From Microcystis aeruginosa FD4 (GTDB taxonomy: Bacteria > Cyanobacteriota > Cyanobacteriia > Cyanobacteriales > Microcystaceae), in the NCBI RefSeq assembly GCF_009792235.1, contig NZ_CP046973.1, forward strand, positions 3,658,001 to 3,722,000: a DNA stretch of 64,000 nt, given 5' to 3'. The stretch's first letter is position 1, and the number at the start of each line of letters is the position of its first letter. The translations under genes and the position numbers were made by a program. Shown here one piece after another: positions 8,786 through 17,971 of this stretch. The notes beneath the pieces are model-generated. The model searched no databases, was not told the origin of the DNA, and saw only the letters and a list, made by a program, of their open reading frames with translations.

Positions 8786-9532
8786 TTACCCTTGTAATAA
8801 TTTGATAGTCTCTAACTCTTTTTTTCCGTAAGACTCTAGCCAATTCCAGACCAATAATGTCAGTAATCCTTCGCTAATGGCTAGAGGAATTTGAGTCAGA
8901 GCAAAAATTCCCGCAAACTTGATAAAAGATGCCATAAACCCACCGTCAAGCGCAGGAAAGGCTAAGGCTAATTGGATAGAAGTGGTTATATAGGTGAACA
9001 AGTTTGCTAGGGCAGCGGCACAAAAAATAGCCACTCTTTGTTGTCCTGTTTTTAGAAGCAAATGATAGATACAATAGGCAACTAATGGTCCAATTATAGC
9101 CATAGAAAACATATTTGCCCCCAGAGTAGTTAACCCGCCATGAGCTAATAACAAAGCCTGAAATAATAACACTAAAGTTCCCAAAACAGTCATCGTCAAG
9201 GGACCGAACAAAATTGCTCCTAAACCTGTCCCCGTCGGATGAGAACAACTACCTGTAACCGAGGGAATTTTTAAGGCTGAGAGAACAAAAGTATAAGCGC
9301 CAGCTAGGGCAAGCAATAGCTTAAGTTCGGGATGTTCTTGAGTAATACGAGTTAAAGAACGTAAGCCAAAAATGAAAAAAGGAAGCGATATTATCCACCA
9401 AAAAGCTGCCCACTGTACAGGCAAAAACCCTTCGGCAATGTGCATAGCTGCCGCTGGATTGGCTGAATTAATTAATAGATGAACAGTTAGCACCGCTATA
9501 AGAATTAAGCGGCAATATTTCTGTATCTTCAT
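8786..9532 (-). CDS. cbiM: Cobalt-specific substrate-binding membrane protein CbiM
   Basis: The protein has the CbiM hallmark MHIAEGFLP, whose amino-terminal Met and His bind the metal. This sequence follows a cleavable signal (hydrophobic stretch, then NSANPAAA), so maturation would expose MH at the N-terminus. The HPTGTGLGAILFGP motif and six or seven hydrophobic helices complete the family pattern. I chose the ATG at 9532, preceded by GAGG six bases away; a GTG at 9568 is the alternative but has no support. First gene of the operon, about 40 bases after the riboswitch. Confidence 0.92.
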   Translation of the reverse strand: MKIQKYCRLILIAVLTVHLLINSANPAAAMHIAEGFLPVQWAAFWWIISLPFFIFGLRSLTRITQEHPELKLLLALAGAYTFVLSALKIPSVTGSCSHPTGTGLGAILFGPLTMTVLGTLVLLFQALLLAHGGLTTLGANMFSMAIIGPLVAYCIYHLLLKTGQQRVAIFCAAALANLFTYITTSIQLALAFPALDGGFMASFIKFAGIFALTQIPLAISEGLLTLLVWNWLESYGKKELETIKLLQG

Positions 9533-9571
9533 TCCGTACCTCGCAGATTTGACTAGATTTGGTCGCACATT

Positions 9572-9710
9572 CCTCAGGCATTCTGACTAATAAGGATAAT
9601 CCTTAATCACAGCTGCGGGACAGTGGCAGATTTGCACTGCGCTTTCCCTGACTACTCTAATCATTTTCTTTGGTTAGAGTCGAATGTTCAACCAACCTAT
9701 CACGCTTAGG
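9572..9710 (-). promoter_or_regulatory. Cobalamin riboswitch upstream of cbiMNQO
   Basis: On the minus strand the leader contains the B12-box core GCCACTG (9621-9627) within a GCAGTGCAAATCTGCCACTG context, followed by TCCCGCAGCTGTGA. The closing AGTCAGAATGCCTGA lies just before the gene and a peripheral hairpin CTCTAACC/GATTAGAG at 9655-9678. This is the conserved arrangement of adenosylcobalamin riboswitches. High cobalamin should reduce expression of the cobalt importer. Boundaries are approximate. Confidence 0.93.
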
Positions 9711-9784
9711 AACAAGAGAGAAAATTTCTACAGGAAATCTTAACTTTTGTGCTGTTAAGCATTATGAAGTTTTGTTATTACTAA

Positions 9785-11659
9785 CTAACTAGCAAGACTT
9801 TCGGTAAATTGGGGAATGGAAGCGATAAGTTTACGGGTGTAATCGCTTTGGGGAGAGTTGATAATCTCGTTAGCTGTACCGATTTCCTCAATTTTACCTT
9901 TATTCATCACCATAATGCGATCACTCATAAATCTGACGACACTTAAATCGTGGGAAATAAAGATATAAGTGAGATTAAATTCCTGCTGTAATTCTTTGAG
10001 TAAATTTAAGACTCCCGCTTGTACGGAAACATCTAAAGCAGAGACAGATTCATCACAGATAATAAACTGAGGATTTAAGGCTAAAGCGCGAGCAATACAC
10101 ACCCTTTGTCGTTGTCCTCCTGATAATTGATGGGGATAGCGATCAAACCAATTAGGATCAAGTTTAACTCGTTCTAATAAATATTCTACTCGTTCCCGTC
10201 GCTTTTGGGAATTACCGCCGGTATGATGAATAACCAGCGGTTCTAAAATTGCTTTACCAATGGATAAACGGGGATTCAGGGAGTTGTAGGGATTCTGGAA
10301 AACTATCTGTAATTCCCGTCGCAGTAGTCTTAATTTTGGATCGCTGGGGTTTAATTTAGCGAGATTTTCTCCTCGGAAATAGATATTTCCAGAAGTGGCA
10401 GGAATTAAGCGCAGAATTGTCCTTGCTAAGGTAGATTTTCCGCAGCCCGACTCACCGACTAAACCGAGGGTTTCCCCCTGTTTAACGGCAAAACTGACCT
10501 GATCTACGGCATTAAAAAAGGTCTTTACTTGCCCGAAAACTCCCTTAACTGGAAATCTAACCGATAAATTTTCTACAGATAATATGTTCTCATGGTTTTG
10601 TAAACCTTCAATTCTGGTTTCTTCTTCTTGAAGAGTAATAAATTTAACTGCTGGTGGGGTAATTTCCTCTAAGTCAATAATCTTACCTTGAGAGTCTTTT
10701 TCCACTCGTAAAAAATCGCTGACGGTGGGCAATTTTTTTGGACGAGAGTTTAAGCGGGGACGACAGGCAAGTAAACCTTTTGTGTAGGGATGTTGGGGAT
10801 AATTTAATACTTCTTCTTTAGTTCCCTGTTCGACAATTTCTCCTTGATACATTACAACAATTTGATCGGCAATTTCGTTAATAACTCCTAAATCGTGGGA
10901 GATAAAAACCATTGACATTTCTCGATCGCTTTTACACAAATCTCGTAACAATCTTAATATTTCTGCTTGGACAGTCACATCTAAAGCGGTGGTTGGTTCA
11001 TCAGCAATTAATAGGGTAGGATTACAAGAAATCGCCATGGCAATCATTACCCTTTGTAATTGTCCCCCCGATAATTCATGGGGATAACGCTTGAGAATTG
11101 CCTCTTTTTGTTCCTGAAGATAAGTTCTAATTTTTTCTCTGACATGACCCTTATTTTCTAAGGGAAAAGTTTCTATATATTTCTCCTCTAACTGTTCATC
11201 ACTGGGTAATAAGCGCACTTCTTGCAGTAGAGAGATGGCTTGATTTTTTGCCTGTTCTGGGGTGACTTTTTGATGCAGTAAAATTGCTTCGGTGAGTTGA
11301 AACTCGATGTTATAAACTGGATTAAGAGAACTCATTGGTTCTTGGAAAATCATGGCCATTTCTCCCCCGCGATAATAACGCCATTCTTCCGGGGGAATAG
11401 ATAATAAATCCACTGCTTGCATTGACTGACCTTTTGCTGGACGAAAACAAATTTCTCCCCCGGTAATTTTCCCCGGAGAGGGAACCAATCCCATGAGTGC
11501 GAGGGAGGTGACAGATTTTCCTGAACCCGACTCCCCCACACAACCGAGAACTTGACCTTTCTGCAAGCTAAAACTAATGTTATTAACGGCGACTGTTGTT
11601 CTTTTCTGATTAGAAAATTCAACGGTGAGATGGTGAACGTCGAGAATTTTGTTATCCAT
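9785..11659 (-). CDS. Peptide-type ABC transporter, two fused ATPase domains (DppD-DppF / GsiA-like)
   Basis: The 624-residue protein carries two complete ABC ATPases. The first has GESGSGKSV, LSGGQLQRV and LLIADEPTTALD; the second has GESGCGKST, LSGGQRQRV and FIICDESVSALD. Each is followed by an oligopeptide-transporter C-terminal tail (HPYTKGLLACRP in the first). This arrangement is known for peptide, glutathione and nickel importers. No permease or binding protein adjoins it; the binding lipoprotein at 1377 belongs to the same transporter class. Note Ser replaces Pro after the second Walker B Glu (DESVSALD), a common variant. Confidence 0.9.
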   Translation of the reverse strand: MDNKILDVHHLTVEFSNQKRTTVAVNNISFSLQKGQVLGCVGESGSGKSVTSLALMGLVPSPGKITGGEICFRPAKGQSMQAVDLLSIPPEEWRYYRGGEMAMIFQEPMSSLNPVYNIEFQLTEAILLHQKVTPEQAKNQAISLLQEVRLLPSDEQLEEKYIETFPLENKGHVREKIRTYLQEQKEAILKRYPHELSGGQLQRVMIAMAISCNPTLLIADEPTTALDVTVQAEILRLLRDLCKSDREMSMVFISHDLGVINEIADQIVVMYQGEIVEQGTKEEVLNYPQHPYTKGLLACRPRLNSRPKKLPTVSDFLRVEKDSQGKIIDLEEITPPAVKFITLQEEETRIEGLQNHENILSVENLSVRFPVKGVFGQVKTFFNAVDQVSFAVKQGETLGLVGESGCGKSTLARTILRLIPATSGNIYFRGENLAKLNPSDPKLRLLRRELQIVFQNPYNSLNPRLSIGKAILEPLVIHHTGGNSQKRRERVEYLLERVKLDPNWFDRYPHQLSGGQRQRVCIARALALNPQFIICDESVSALDVSVQAGVLNLLKELQQEFNLTYIFISHDLSVVRFMSDRIMVMNKGKIEEIGTANEIINSPQSDYTRKLIASIPQFTESLAS

Positions 11660-11893
11660 GGGTCTTTAAATAGAAAGACAGATTCGATTTACTTATAAAT
11701 ATAGCTTTTTCTGTTCCCAGTAGCTGGGTGCAATTAATTCGTAGATAGCTGGGGGAATCTCCCTTGCAAGGGAGAATTTTTCGGCATTAAGAAGATTTTC
11801 CGCCCTCAGCGATCGCCATTTACCGGAGACTGGTGACTTTTTTTAAAGAAATATTTTTCTTTCCTGTCTCCCCTTTTGGATTACACTGGTAAT

Positions 11894-11908
11894 TGAGAAT
11901 AATTAGCA
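11894..11908. promoter_or_regulatory. Putative Fur box upstream of feoAB
   Basis: TGAGAATAATTAGCA matches the 7-1-7 Fur inverted repeat TGATAATNATTATCA at 12 of 14 informative positions. It lies about 170 bases before feoA in a 420-base gap that otherwise holds only AT-rich sequence and one GCGATCGC. Two closely similar sites lie upstream of isiA. Confidence 0.55.
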
Positions 11909-12079
11909 TTTATTTTGGTGATCGCGATTCTTAGACAGTTCAAAAACCGTTGACTGAGGCTGACATTAGCGCAGTTCTCACCCTTTGGCTACTTCAGTAA
12001 ACTCGATGAGCTATCAAGAAATTATTGTCACTCTTGAATGAAAGACCTTCATTGCCTTACCTTTGGAGATAAGAAAAGC

Positions 12080-12715
12080 ATGGACGATAAAATTAGACCT
12101 AATGAACCAGAAAAACCAGAAAACTGGCAAAAAGACGACCAATTCTCCTATTGGGGCGGTAAAGAGGCAGAATTAGATAATGTCACTCCCAGGGGTAATG
12201 ACTTGGCTGCCACTTATCCCCTCGCACAAGTGGAAATGGGAAAAACCGTCTGGTTAGCGGGATTTCAGGGGACGGGAGGGATTAATCGACTACTGGGTAT
12301 GGGATTAAACCCCGGTATTCAATTACAGGTCATTAGTTCCCAACCGAGGGGGTCAGTTTTAATTGCCATTCAAGACAATCGTATCGGTATCGGGGCAGAA
12401 ATGGCCGAAAAAATCCTCGTTAGTGACAGTCAACCGAAAAAACTGGAACCCAAAAAAGACCTACCTGAAGTAAGAACATTTCTGCGGGAGATACCCATAG
12501 GAAAAGCGGGTAAAGTCGTCGGTTATGACCGAGCATTGCGAGGATACAAAGGAAAATTGTTATCAATGGGATTAACTCCGGGTACAGAGTTTACCGTCAT
12601 TCGCGTCGCACCTTTGGGGGATCCCGTCGAGATTCAGGTGCGGGGATTTCATCTCAGTCTGCGTAAACAGGAGGCAGACGCTTTAATCGTGGAAGAAATA
12701 GACCCAGAAAGCTAA
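12080..12715 (+). CDS. feoA: FeoA, tandem two-domain ferrous iron transport protein
   Basis: About 211 residues, containing two FeoA (SH3-like) domains where most bacterial FeoA proteins (about 75-85 residues) have one. Domain one runs from PLAQVEMGKTVWLAGF through LLGMGLNPG to GIGAEMAEKILV; domain two from REIPIGKAGKVVGY through LLSMGLTPGTEF to ISLRKQEADALIV-like sequence at the end. The acidic N-terminal 35 residues are unconserved. I chose ATG 12080 with GGAG 11 bases upstream; an in-frame ATG at 12038 is possible. It lies 42 bases before feoB and is presumed to regulate the FeoB pore. Confidence 0.88.
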   Translation: MDDKIRPNEPEKPENWQKDDQFSYWGGKEAELDNVTPRGNDLAATYPLAQVEMGKTVWLAGFQGTGGINRLLGMGLNPGIQLQVISSQPRGSVLIAIQDNRIGIGAEMAEKILVSDSQPKKLEPKKDLPEVRTFLREIPIGKAGKVVGYDRALRGYKGKLLSMGLTPGTEFTVIRVAPLGDPVEIQVRGFHLSLRKQEADALIVEEIDPES

Positions 12716-12757
12716 ATTTAATCATCTAGTCCTATTCGTCACTCAATATCCTAAATT

Positions 12758-15082
12758 ATGGTCAAACCGATTATCGCCTTAATTGGCAATCCTAACTGTG
12801 GCAAAACTACCCTTTTTAATGCTCTCACAGGAGCCAATCAACGGACCGGCAACTGGCCGGGAGTAACAGTCGATCGCAAGGAGGGACGATTTCAAGTTAA
12901 CGGGGAAGATATCACCCTGGTGGATTTACCAGGAGTCTATTCCCTTGATGTGGAAGAAGGGGAAACAGGAATGGATGAATTAGTCGCTAGGGACTATCTG
13001 CTGTCAGGAGAAGCGGATTTAGTGATTAATATCGTCGATGCTTCTAATTTAGAGCGCAATCTCTACCTGACTACCCAAATCATGGAGATGCGTTTACCGA
13101 TGTTGATTGCCCTGAATATGATGGATGTGGCCAAAACTAGGGGTATTGTGGTTAATCCGCAACTCTTAAGCGATCGCATGGATGCAATTGTCGTGGCGAT
13201 TAGTGCGGTTAAAGGGGAAGGAATCGGAGAATTAAAGCAAAAAATTGGGGAATTAGTCAGTAATATTAGCCATACTGCCGCTTATGTCGCTTATCCTGCG
13301 GTAATTGAGGAAGCTCTGAGCGAGATTGTTGCTTACATTAACGACCATAGCAGTAAAAGGATCGTTGAGCCAAGATGGACCGCTTTAAATCTACTGCAAT
13401 ACGAGGATCGCGTCGCCCCAGAATTGCGCTCCCAGGAACTATTAAGCATTATCGTCAAGCATAGACGACAAATACACCAAGTTTTAGGGGAAGACCTTGA
13501 TATTTTAATTGCTGATACTCGTTATGGCTTTATTCAGCAAGTTACCCAGGGAGCCACTCAACGGACTGGACAGATAAATAATACCATGTCCGATCGCCTC
13601 GATCGGATTGTTCTCGATCGCTGGTGGGGAATTCCGATATTTTTGGGCGTAATGTACCTAATGTTCTTATTTACCATCAATGTTAGTGCTGCCTTTATCG
13701 ATTTCTTCGATTTAACTGCCCAGACTATCTTTGTCGATGGTTTTGCCCAAGTTTTACAAACAATCCATACCCCGGGTTGGCTAATTGCTCTGCTCGCTGA
13801 TGGAGCGGGGGGAGGTGTGCAAACCGTCGCCACTTTTATCCCCGTAATTGGCTTTATGTTCCTCTTTTTGTCAATTTTAGAGGATTCTGGCTATATGGCC
13901 CGGGCAGCCTTCGTCATGGACCGATTGATGCGTTTGGTGGGATTGCCGGGTAAATCCTTTGTCCCCATGTTAGTGGGATTTGGTTGCAGTGTGCCAGCAA
14001 TTATGGCCACCAGGACTCTAGAAAATTCTCGCGATCGTTTAATGACGATTATGATGAACCCTTTTATGTCCTGTGGGGCCAGATTACCTGTTTATGCCCT
14101 ATTTGCGGCGGCTTTTTTCCCCATAGGTGGTCAAAACATCGTTTTTGGTCTTTATATCTTAGGAATTCTCGCCGCTATTTTGACGGGATTGGTGATGAAA
14201 AAAACCCTACTCAAGGGAGAAGTCAGTCACTTTATTATGGAATTGCCTCCCTATCATCTACCGCGTCTGAAAGGAGTTTTAATTCGCACTTGGGAACGTC
14301 TGCAAGCGTTTTTATGGAAAGCTGGACGATTTATCGTTTTAATGGTGATGATTTTGGGACTACTCAACTCCGTCAGTTTTGATGGTTCTTTTGGTAATCA
14401 AGACAGCGAGCGCTCGGTTTTAAGTGCTACCAGTAAAGCTGTAACTCCTATTTTCTCACCCATGGGACTAGAACCGGAAAATTGGCCGGCAACGGTGGGC
14501 ATTTTTACGGGAGTTTTTGCCAAAGAAGCAATGGTAGGCACATTAAACTCGATTTACAGCCAACTAGCAGGGGAAGATAACCCTAATAAGGGGGCAGCAG
14601 CCGAAAAATTCGACTTCTGGGGGCAAATTCAGGAAGCTATTGCCACTATTCCCGCCAATTTAGCGCAATTACCCAATCAAGTGCTTGATCCCTTGGGTTT
14701 GAATATTGGTGATTTACAAGATCAAAAAACGGCTGCCGAGAAGCAAAAAGTAGATTTAGGAACTTTTGGGGCGATGGCGAAAAGATTTGATGGTCAAGCG
14801 GGTGCTTTTGCCTATCTTTTGTTCGTTCTGCTCTATTTTCCCTGTGTTTCGGCCACATCGGCCGTATATCGCGAAACTAATGCCGGTTGGACTGCTTTTA
14901 TTGCCCTCTGGACCACAGGAATGGCCTATATTGTTGCCACTTGCTTCTATCAAATCGCCACTTTTTCTCGACATCCGGGATTTTCCCTCTTTTGGATAGT
15001 CTTGATGGGTTTAACCGTAGTCGGGGTTTTATTCACCTTAAAAAATCTCCGTCCCCGAAAAATCAACCGTCCGGCAATTTAA
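12758..15082 (+). CDS. feoB: Ferrous iron transport protein FeoB
   Basis: The 774-residue protein has an N-terminal G domain (G1 GNPNCGKTT, switch I NWPGVTVD, G3 DLPGVYS, G4 NMMD) followed by the helical spacer and about eight to eleven membrane segments with two Gate repeats, including GCSVPAIMATRTL and the later CVSATSAVYRET. These are the features of full-length FeoB, the main Fe2+ importer of the inner membrane. Part of the feoA-feoB-feoC unit, probably Fur-controlled through the box upstream of feoA. Confidence 0.95.
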   Translation: MVKPIIALIGNPNCGKTTLFNALTGANQRTGNWPGVTVDRKEGRFQVNGEDITLVDLPGVYSLDVEEGETGMDELVARDYLLSGEADLVINIVDASNLERNLYLTTQIMEMRLPMLIALNMMDVAKTRGIVVNPQLLSDRMDAIVVAISAVKGEGIGELKQKIGELVSNISHTAAYVAYPAVIEEALSEIVAYINDHSSKRIVEPRWTALNLLQYEDRVAPELRSQELLSIIVKHRRQIHQVLGEDLDILIADTRYGFIQQVTQGATQRTGQINNTMSDRLDRIVLDRWWGIPIFLGVMYLMFLFTINVSAAFIDFFDLTAQTIFVDGFAQVLQTIHTPGWLIALLADGAGGGVQTVATFIPVIGFMFLFLSILEDSGYMARAAFVMDRLMRLVGLPGKSFVPMLVGFGCSVPAIMATRTLENSRDRLMTIMMNPFMSCGARLPVYALFAAAFFPIGGQNIVFGLYILGILAAILTGLVMKKTLLKGEVSHFIMELPPYHLPRLKGVLIRTWERLQAFLWKAGRFIVLMVMILGLLNSVSFDGSFGNQDSERSVLSATSKAVTPIFSPMGLEPENWPATVGIFTGVFAKEAMVGTLNSIYSQLAGEDNPNKGAAAEKFDFWGQIQEAIATIPANLAQLPNQVLDPLGLNIGDLQDQKTAAEKQKVDLGTFGAMAKRFDGQAGAFAYLLFVLLYFPCVSATSAVYRETNAGWTAFIALWTTGMAYIVATCFYQIATFSRHPGFSLFWIVLMGLTVVGVLFTLKNLRPRKINRPAI

Positions 15083-15104
15083 TTTCAGTTATCAGTGGTC
15101 AGGT

Positions 15105-15198
15105 TTTGGGGTTTTAGGGTTTTGGGGGTTTAGGGTTTTAGTTAAAATTTCCCCACTTCCCCACTTCCCCACTTCCCCACTTCCCCACTTCCCCACTT
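15105..15198. repeat. G-rich and C-rich octamer repeats between feoB and feoC
   Basis: Downstream of feoB the sequence first shows degenerate GGGTTTTA/GGGTTTTG units (about 15105-15140), then six exact copies of CCCCACTT (15151-15198), then shorter CCCCATT units to about 15216. The array separates feoC from feoB by 150 bases, whereas feoA and feoB are 42 apart. G-rich tracts lie on opposite strands in the two halves, so a folded or quadruplex structure is conceivable. Confidence 0.9.
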
Positions 15199-15233
15199 CC
15201 CCATTCCCCATTCCCCCAACTTTATTTGAAAAG

Positions 15234-15473
15234 ATGATTTTAACCGATATACAGGCTTATCTTGCCAAAAATCAGAAAGCATCTCTGGCTGACTTATCCA
15301 CACACTTTCGGATGTCAGCAGATGCCTTAAGTCCCATGCTCGATCGCTTGCTGAAAAAAGGGCGAATTCGCCTGATTTCCCTAGAAAAATGCGGAGGATG
15401 CAGCCGTTGTCCCCCGGAATCTATGGCTTTTTACGAATGGATTGAGGGCAATTCCACAGGGACAAACAGATAA
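15234..15473 (+). CDS. feoC: FeoC-like winged-helix protein with CxxCxxC motif
   Basis: The 79-residue protein has a winged-helix fold pattern (ILTDIQAYLAKNQKASLADLSTHFRMSADAL...) ending in CGGCSRC at about residues 53-59, the cysteine cluster of FeoC proteins, which in some species holds an iron-sulfur cluster. FeoC acts as a small regulator or stabiliser of FeoB. Location right after feoAB supports the call, although a repeat array lies in between and may weaken co-transcription. Confidence 0.85.
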   Translation: MILTDIQAYLAKNQKASLADLSTHFRMSADALSPMLDRLLKKGRIRLISLEKCGGCSRCPPESMAFYEWIEGNSTGTNR

Positions 15474-15604
15474 AAGTTTAATAGTTAATTTCTGGCCAGT
15501 AAGCAAAGTCCCTCAATCCTGTTAGACCTCAGCCCGCAGAACCTCAAAGTTATATAATCTTTAAGAGTTATTAAGCTTTGTATCAGTTTGCTCGGCAGGA
15601 TTGA

Positions 15605-16588
15605 ATGAATATACTTTTGGTGACATCATCTTTAGGGTTACTCCTAGCGATCGCTATCGTCGTCTATTTTGTTTCCTCTCGCAAGTATCAATCGTCGGAC
15701 TCGGTGGCCAATTCCTACGACCAATGGACCGAGGACGGGATTTTAGAATATTATTGGGGGGAACACATCCATTTAGGTCACTACGGTTCCCCACCAGAAA
15801 AAAAAGACTTTCTAGCGGCAAAAGCCGACTTTGTGGCGGAAATGGTCTCTTGGTCCGGTTTGGATAAATTACCCGCCGGTGCAACTCTCCTCGATGTCGG
15901 TTGTGGTATTGGTGGCAGCAGTCGCATTCTGGCCCGGGACTACGGATTTGCCGTTACCGGTGTCACCATTAGTCCCAAACAAGTGGCACGGGCCAAAGAA
16001 CTAACACCACCAGATTTAAATGCTCGCTTTTTGGTCGATGATGCCATGGCCCTTTCTTTTCCCGACGAGAGTTTTGATGTGGTCTGGTCAATTGAAGCCG
16101 GTCCCCATATGCCGGACAAAGCCGTTTTTGCTCGGGAATTACTGCGAGTTCTCAAACCAGGGGGAGTCTTGGTGGTAGCGGACTGGAATCAGCGAGATGA
16201 CCGTCAAAAACCGCTTAATTTCTGGGAACGTCCCGTAATGCGCCAACTTTTGGATCAGTGGTCTCACCCCGCTTTTGCCAGCATCGAAGGTTTTGCCGAA
16301 CAGTTAGCGGCCACGGGATTGGTAGATGGGGAAGTGATGACTACTGACTGGACAACAGCCACTCTACCCTCTTGGATTGATACCATTTGGCAGGGGGTGA
16401 TTCGTCCCCAAGGTTGGTGGCAATTTGGTCTAACTGGGTTGCTTAAATCCGTCCGAGAAGTGCCGACAATTCTGCTAATGCGCTTGGCCTTTGGCAGGGG
16501 TTTATGTCGTTTTGGGATGTTCCACGCTGTTCGCGCTCAATCCAATCTGCAAGCAAGTCAGCAAGAGTCTCTTACCTCAGTTATGTAG
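15605..16588 (+). CDS. MPBQ/MSBQ methyltransferase (plastoquinone/tocopherol synthesis; sll0418 type)
   Basis: The 327-residue protein has an N-terminal membrane helix and then a class I SAM methyltransferase domain: LLDVGCGIGGSSRILA (motif I), TGVTISPKQV, DVVWSIEAGPHMPDK and LKPGGVLVVADWNQRDD. The region after YQSSDSVANSYDQWTEDG matches, from memory, Synechocystis Sll0418, the 2-methyl-6-phytyl/solanesyl-benzoquinol methyltransferase. The product feeds tocopherol and plastoquinone pathways at membranes. Its stop codon TAG coincides with the left end of a small inverted-repeat element. Confidence 0.88.
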   Translation: MNILLVTSSLGLLLAIAIVVYFVSSRKYQSSDSVANSYDQWTEDGILEYYWGEHIHLGHYGSPPEKKDFLAAKADFVAEMVSWSGLDKLPAGATLLDVGCGIGGSSRILARDYGFAVTGVTISPKQVARAKELTPPDLNARFLVDDAMALSFPDESFDVVWSIEAGPHMPDKAVFARELLRVLKPGGVLVVADWNQRDDRQKPLNFWERPVMRQLLDQWSHPAFASIEGFAEQLAATGLVDGEVMTTDWTTATLPSWIDTIWQGVIRPQGWWQFGLTGLLKSVREVPTILLMRLAFGRGLCRFGMFHAVRAQSNLQASQQESLTSVM

Positions 16589-16676
16589 GGTTTGCTGAAA
16601 AAGTCTGTTGGTGGGGTTCGGAGTCGGTTGTCAACCCTTTTCTAGTAAGGCTTCCAGTAATATTCAGCCGACCCTA
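16586..16676. mobile_element. MITE-like element, 91 bases, with terminal inverted repeats
   Basis: The element runs from TAGGGTTTGCTGAA to TTCAGCCGACCCTA; these ends are inverted repeats matching at 12 of 14 positions. It has no coding capacity. Its first three bases are the stop codon of the methyltransferase gene. A longer element with a similar left end lies at 29897. The rest of the gap to 17251 holds the palindrome AGGCAATATTGCCT (about 17000) and degenerate gtgtctctgtgg repeats; no gene was seen. Confidence 0.55.
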
Positions 16677-17218
16677 ATTATAATTGCTATTGTTTGACTT
16701 TGGCTCTCTTATTCTTTGTGTGATCAGTTTAACGTACTATAGAAGCGATCAGTCTTTGTGTCCTCTGTGTCTCTGTGGTTCCTTCCACTCTCTCACCAGC
16801 AGGACTGTATCTTAGAATACATTTTACCCACCAAACCTAAGAGAGCCTAACTTTTTATTGCTAATCAAAGTGTCGGTGTTTTTGACCCGTTTTTTGACTC
16901 ATGATAGTTTAACTACTGCTTTCGTCGGTCAATAAAAACTAGGAGTTAAATTCGGTTCGGGTAGGAAATCTACTCTAATCCCTAACTTAGCCTAAAAAAG
17001 GCAATATTGCCTCAGTTACAGGGATGGGATATTCTTCATGAATTCCTAGAGTTCCTCAGTTTGATTTTGCCACTGCCAAGAAAATTTCTGGAGATTAGCT
17101 GCTTCTGAAGTGACCACCATAATTATTACCTGATAATTAACTAGATTGATTCTGTTTTTAATCTAACCCAAAATAATTGCTTTTACTCGGCATTATATCA
17201 TAATCAAGAGCAACTCAA

Positions 17219-17255
17219 TTAATCTTTAATATTTTATTAATCTATGAAAGATTAA
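17219..17255 (-). terminator. AT-rich inverted repeat at the end of the phosphoesterase-fold operon
   Basis: TTAATCTTT (17219-17227) and AAAGATTAA (17247-17255) form a perfect nine-base stem over the stop codon of the last gene. The stem is AT-only apart from one pair, so termination strength is doubtful. Confidence 0.3.
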
Positions 17256-17950
17256 TAAGGTACGGTTCTAAACTCCACGCAATTATTACTAGGATTATAG
17301 AGAGTGTAAACTGCTTTATTTAATTCTTTGCCAACGCTACCAACCCCAATTAAACGCTTATCTTGAATCGTCAAAGTTTCGCTTGGTTGCCGTTTATCTA
17401 AAGTAGTAACAGTGCTAGTTAAATTAGCGGACTGTAAAGAATAATCAAAAACTTTTCCTGAACGACCACAAAAAAGATTATTAACTCCCATTCGTTGCAG
17501 TCGATCTAAAATTTGCCATGGAGGAGTATCGGGGGTTAATTCTTCACTAACACTGACAGTGCTGCCATGAATTAATAAACAATCCAACTCGACAAAACCA
17601 AAATCGAGATTTCGTAACCATTGCACCGTTTCTAAAGAAACTGCGTCCCAGAGTTGCTTAGTGCTATCGATACCATATTTATCAATTAATTCCGTCGGTT
17701 CTCCTGTTGCTCCCAAACTGTGTAAAATCAGACATTGTTCTTCCCACCATCCCCGACAAACCTGCGGATATAAGTTATTTTTGGTGGGATAACGTATTTG
17801 TTCTACCAGCATTTCACTATCGGGATTAACACCGATAAAATCTCCTAAAATATATAAATTTTCTACAGTAACTGACCGTTGCTGAATATCTTCCAAGACC
17901 GCTTGATAGGCTGGTAAATTGCCTTGAATACCGCTTAAAATCGCCCACAT
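17252..17950 (-). CDS. Degenerate metallophosphoesterase-fold protein, probably catalytically inactive
   Basis: About 232 residues with the overall order of calcineurin-like phosphoesterases, but most metal ligands are gone. The first motif DxHGN is GIQGN (Asp and His lost), GDxxG is kept (LGDFIG), GNHD has become GWWEE, the single His in LLIHGS remains, and GHxH has become GRSG. Length and order resemble its upstream neighbour, of which it looks like a diverged duplicate. I chose the ATG at 17950 rather than a GTG at 17968 because the fold starts at once. Third gene of an operon headed by a Zur/Fur-like box. Function unknown. Confidence 0.8.
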   Translation of the reverse strand: MWAILSGIQGNLPAYQAVLEDIQQRSVTVENLYILGDFIGVNPDSEMLVEQIRYPTKNNLYPQVCRGWWEEQCLILHSLGATGEPTELIDKYGIDSTKQLWDAVSLETVQWLRNLDFGFVELDCLLIHGSTVSVSEELTPDTPPWQILDRLQRMGVNNLFCGRSGKVFDYSLQSANLTSTVTTLDKRQPSETLTIQDKRLIGVGSVGKELNKAVYTLYNPSNNCVEFRTVPY

Positions 17951-17971
17951 AATTTCTTGATTTATCACAAA

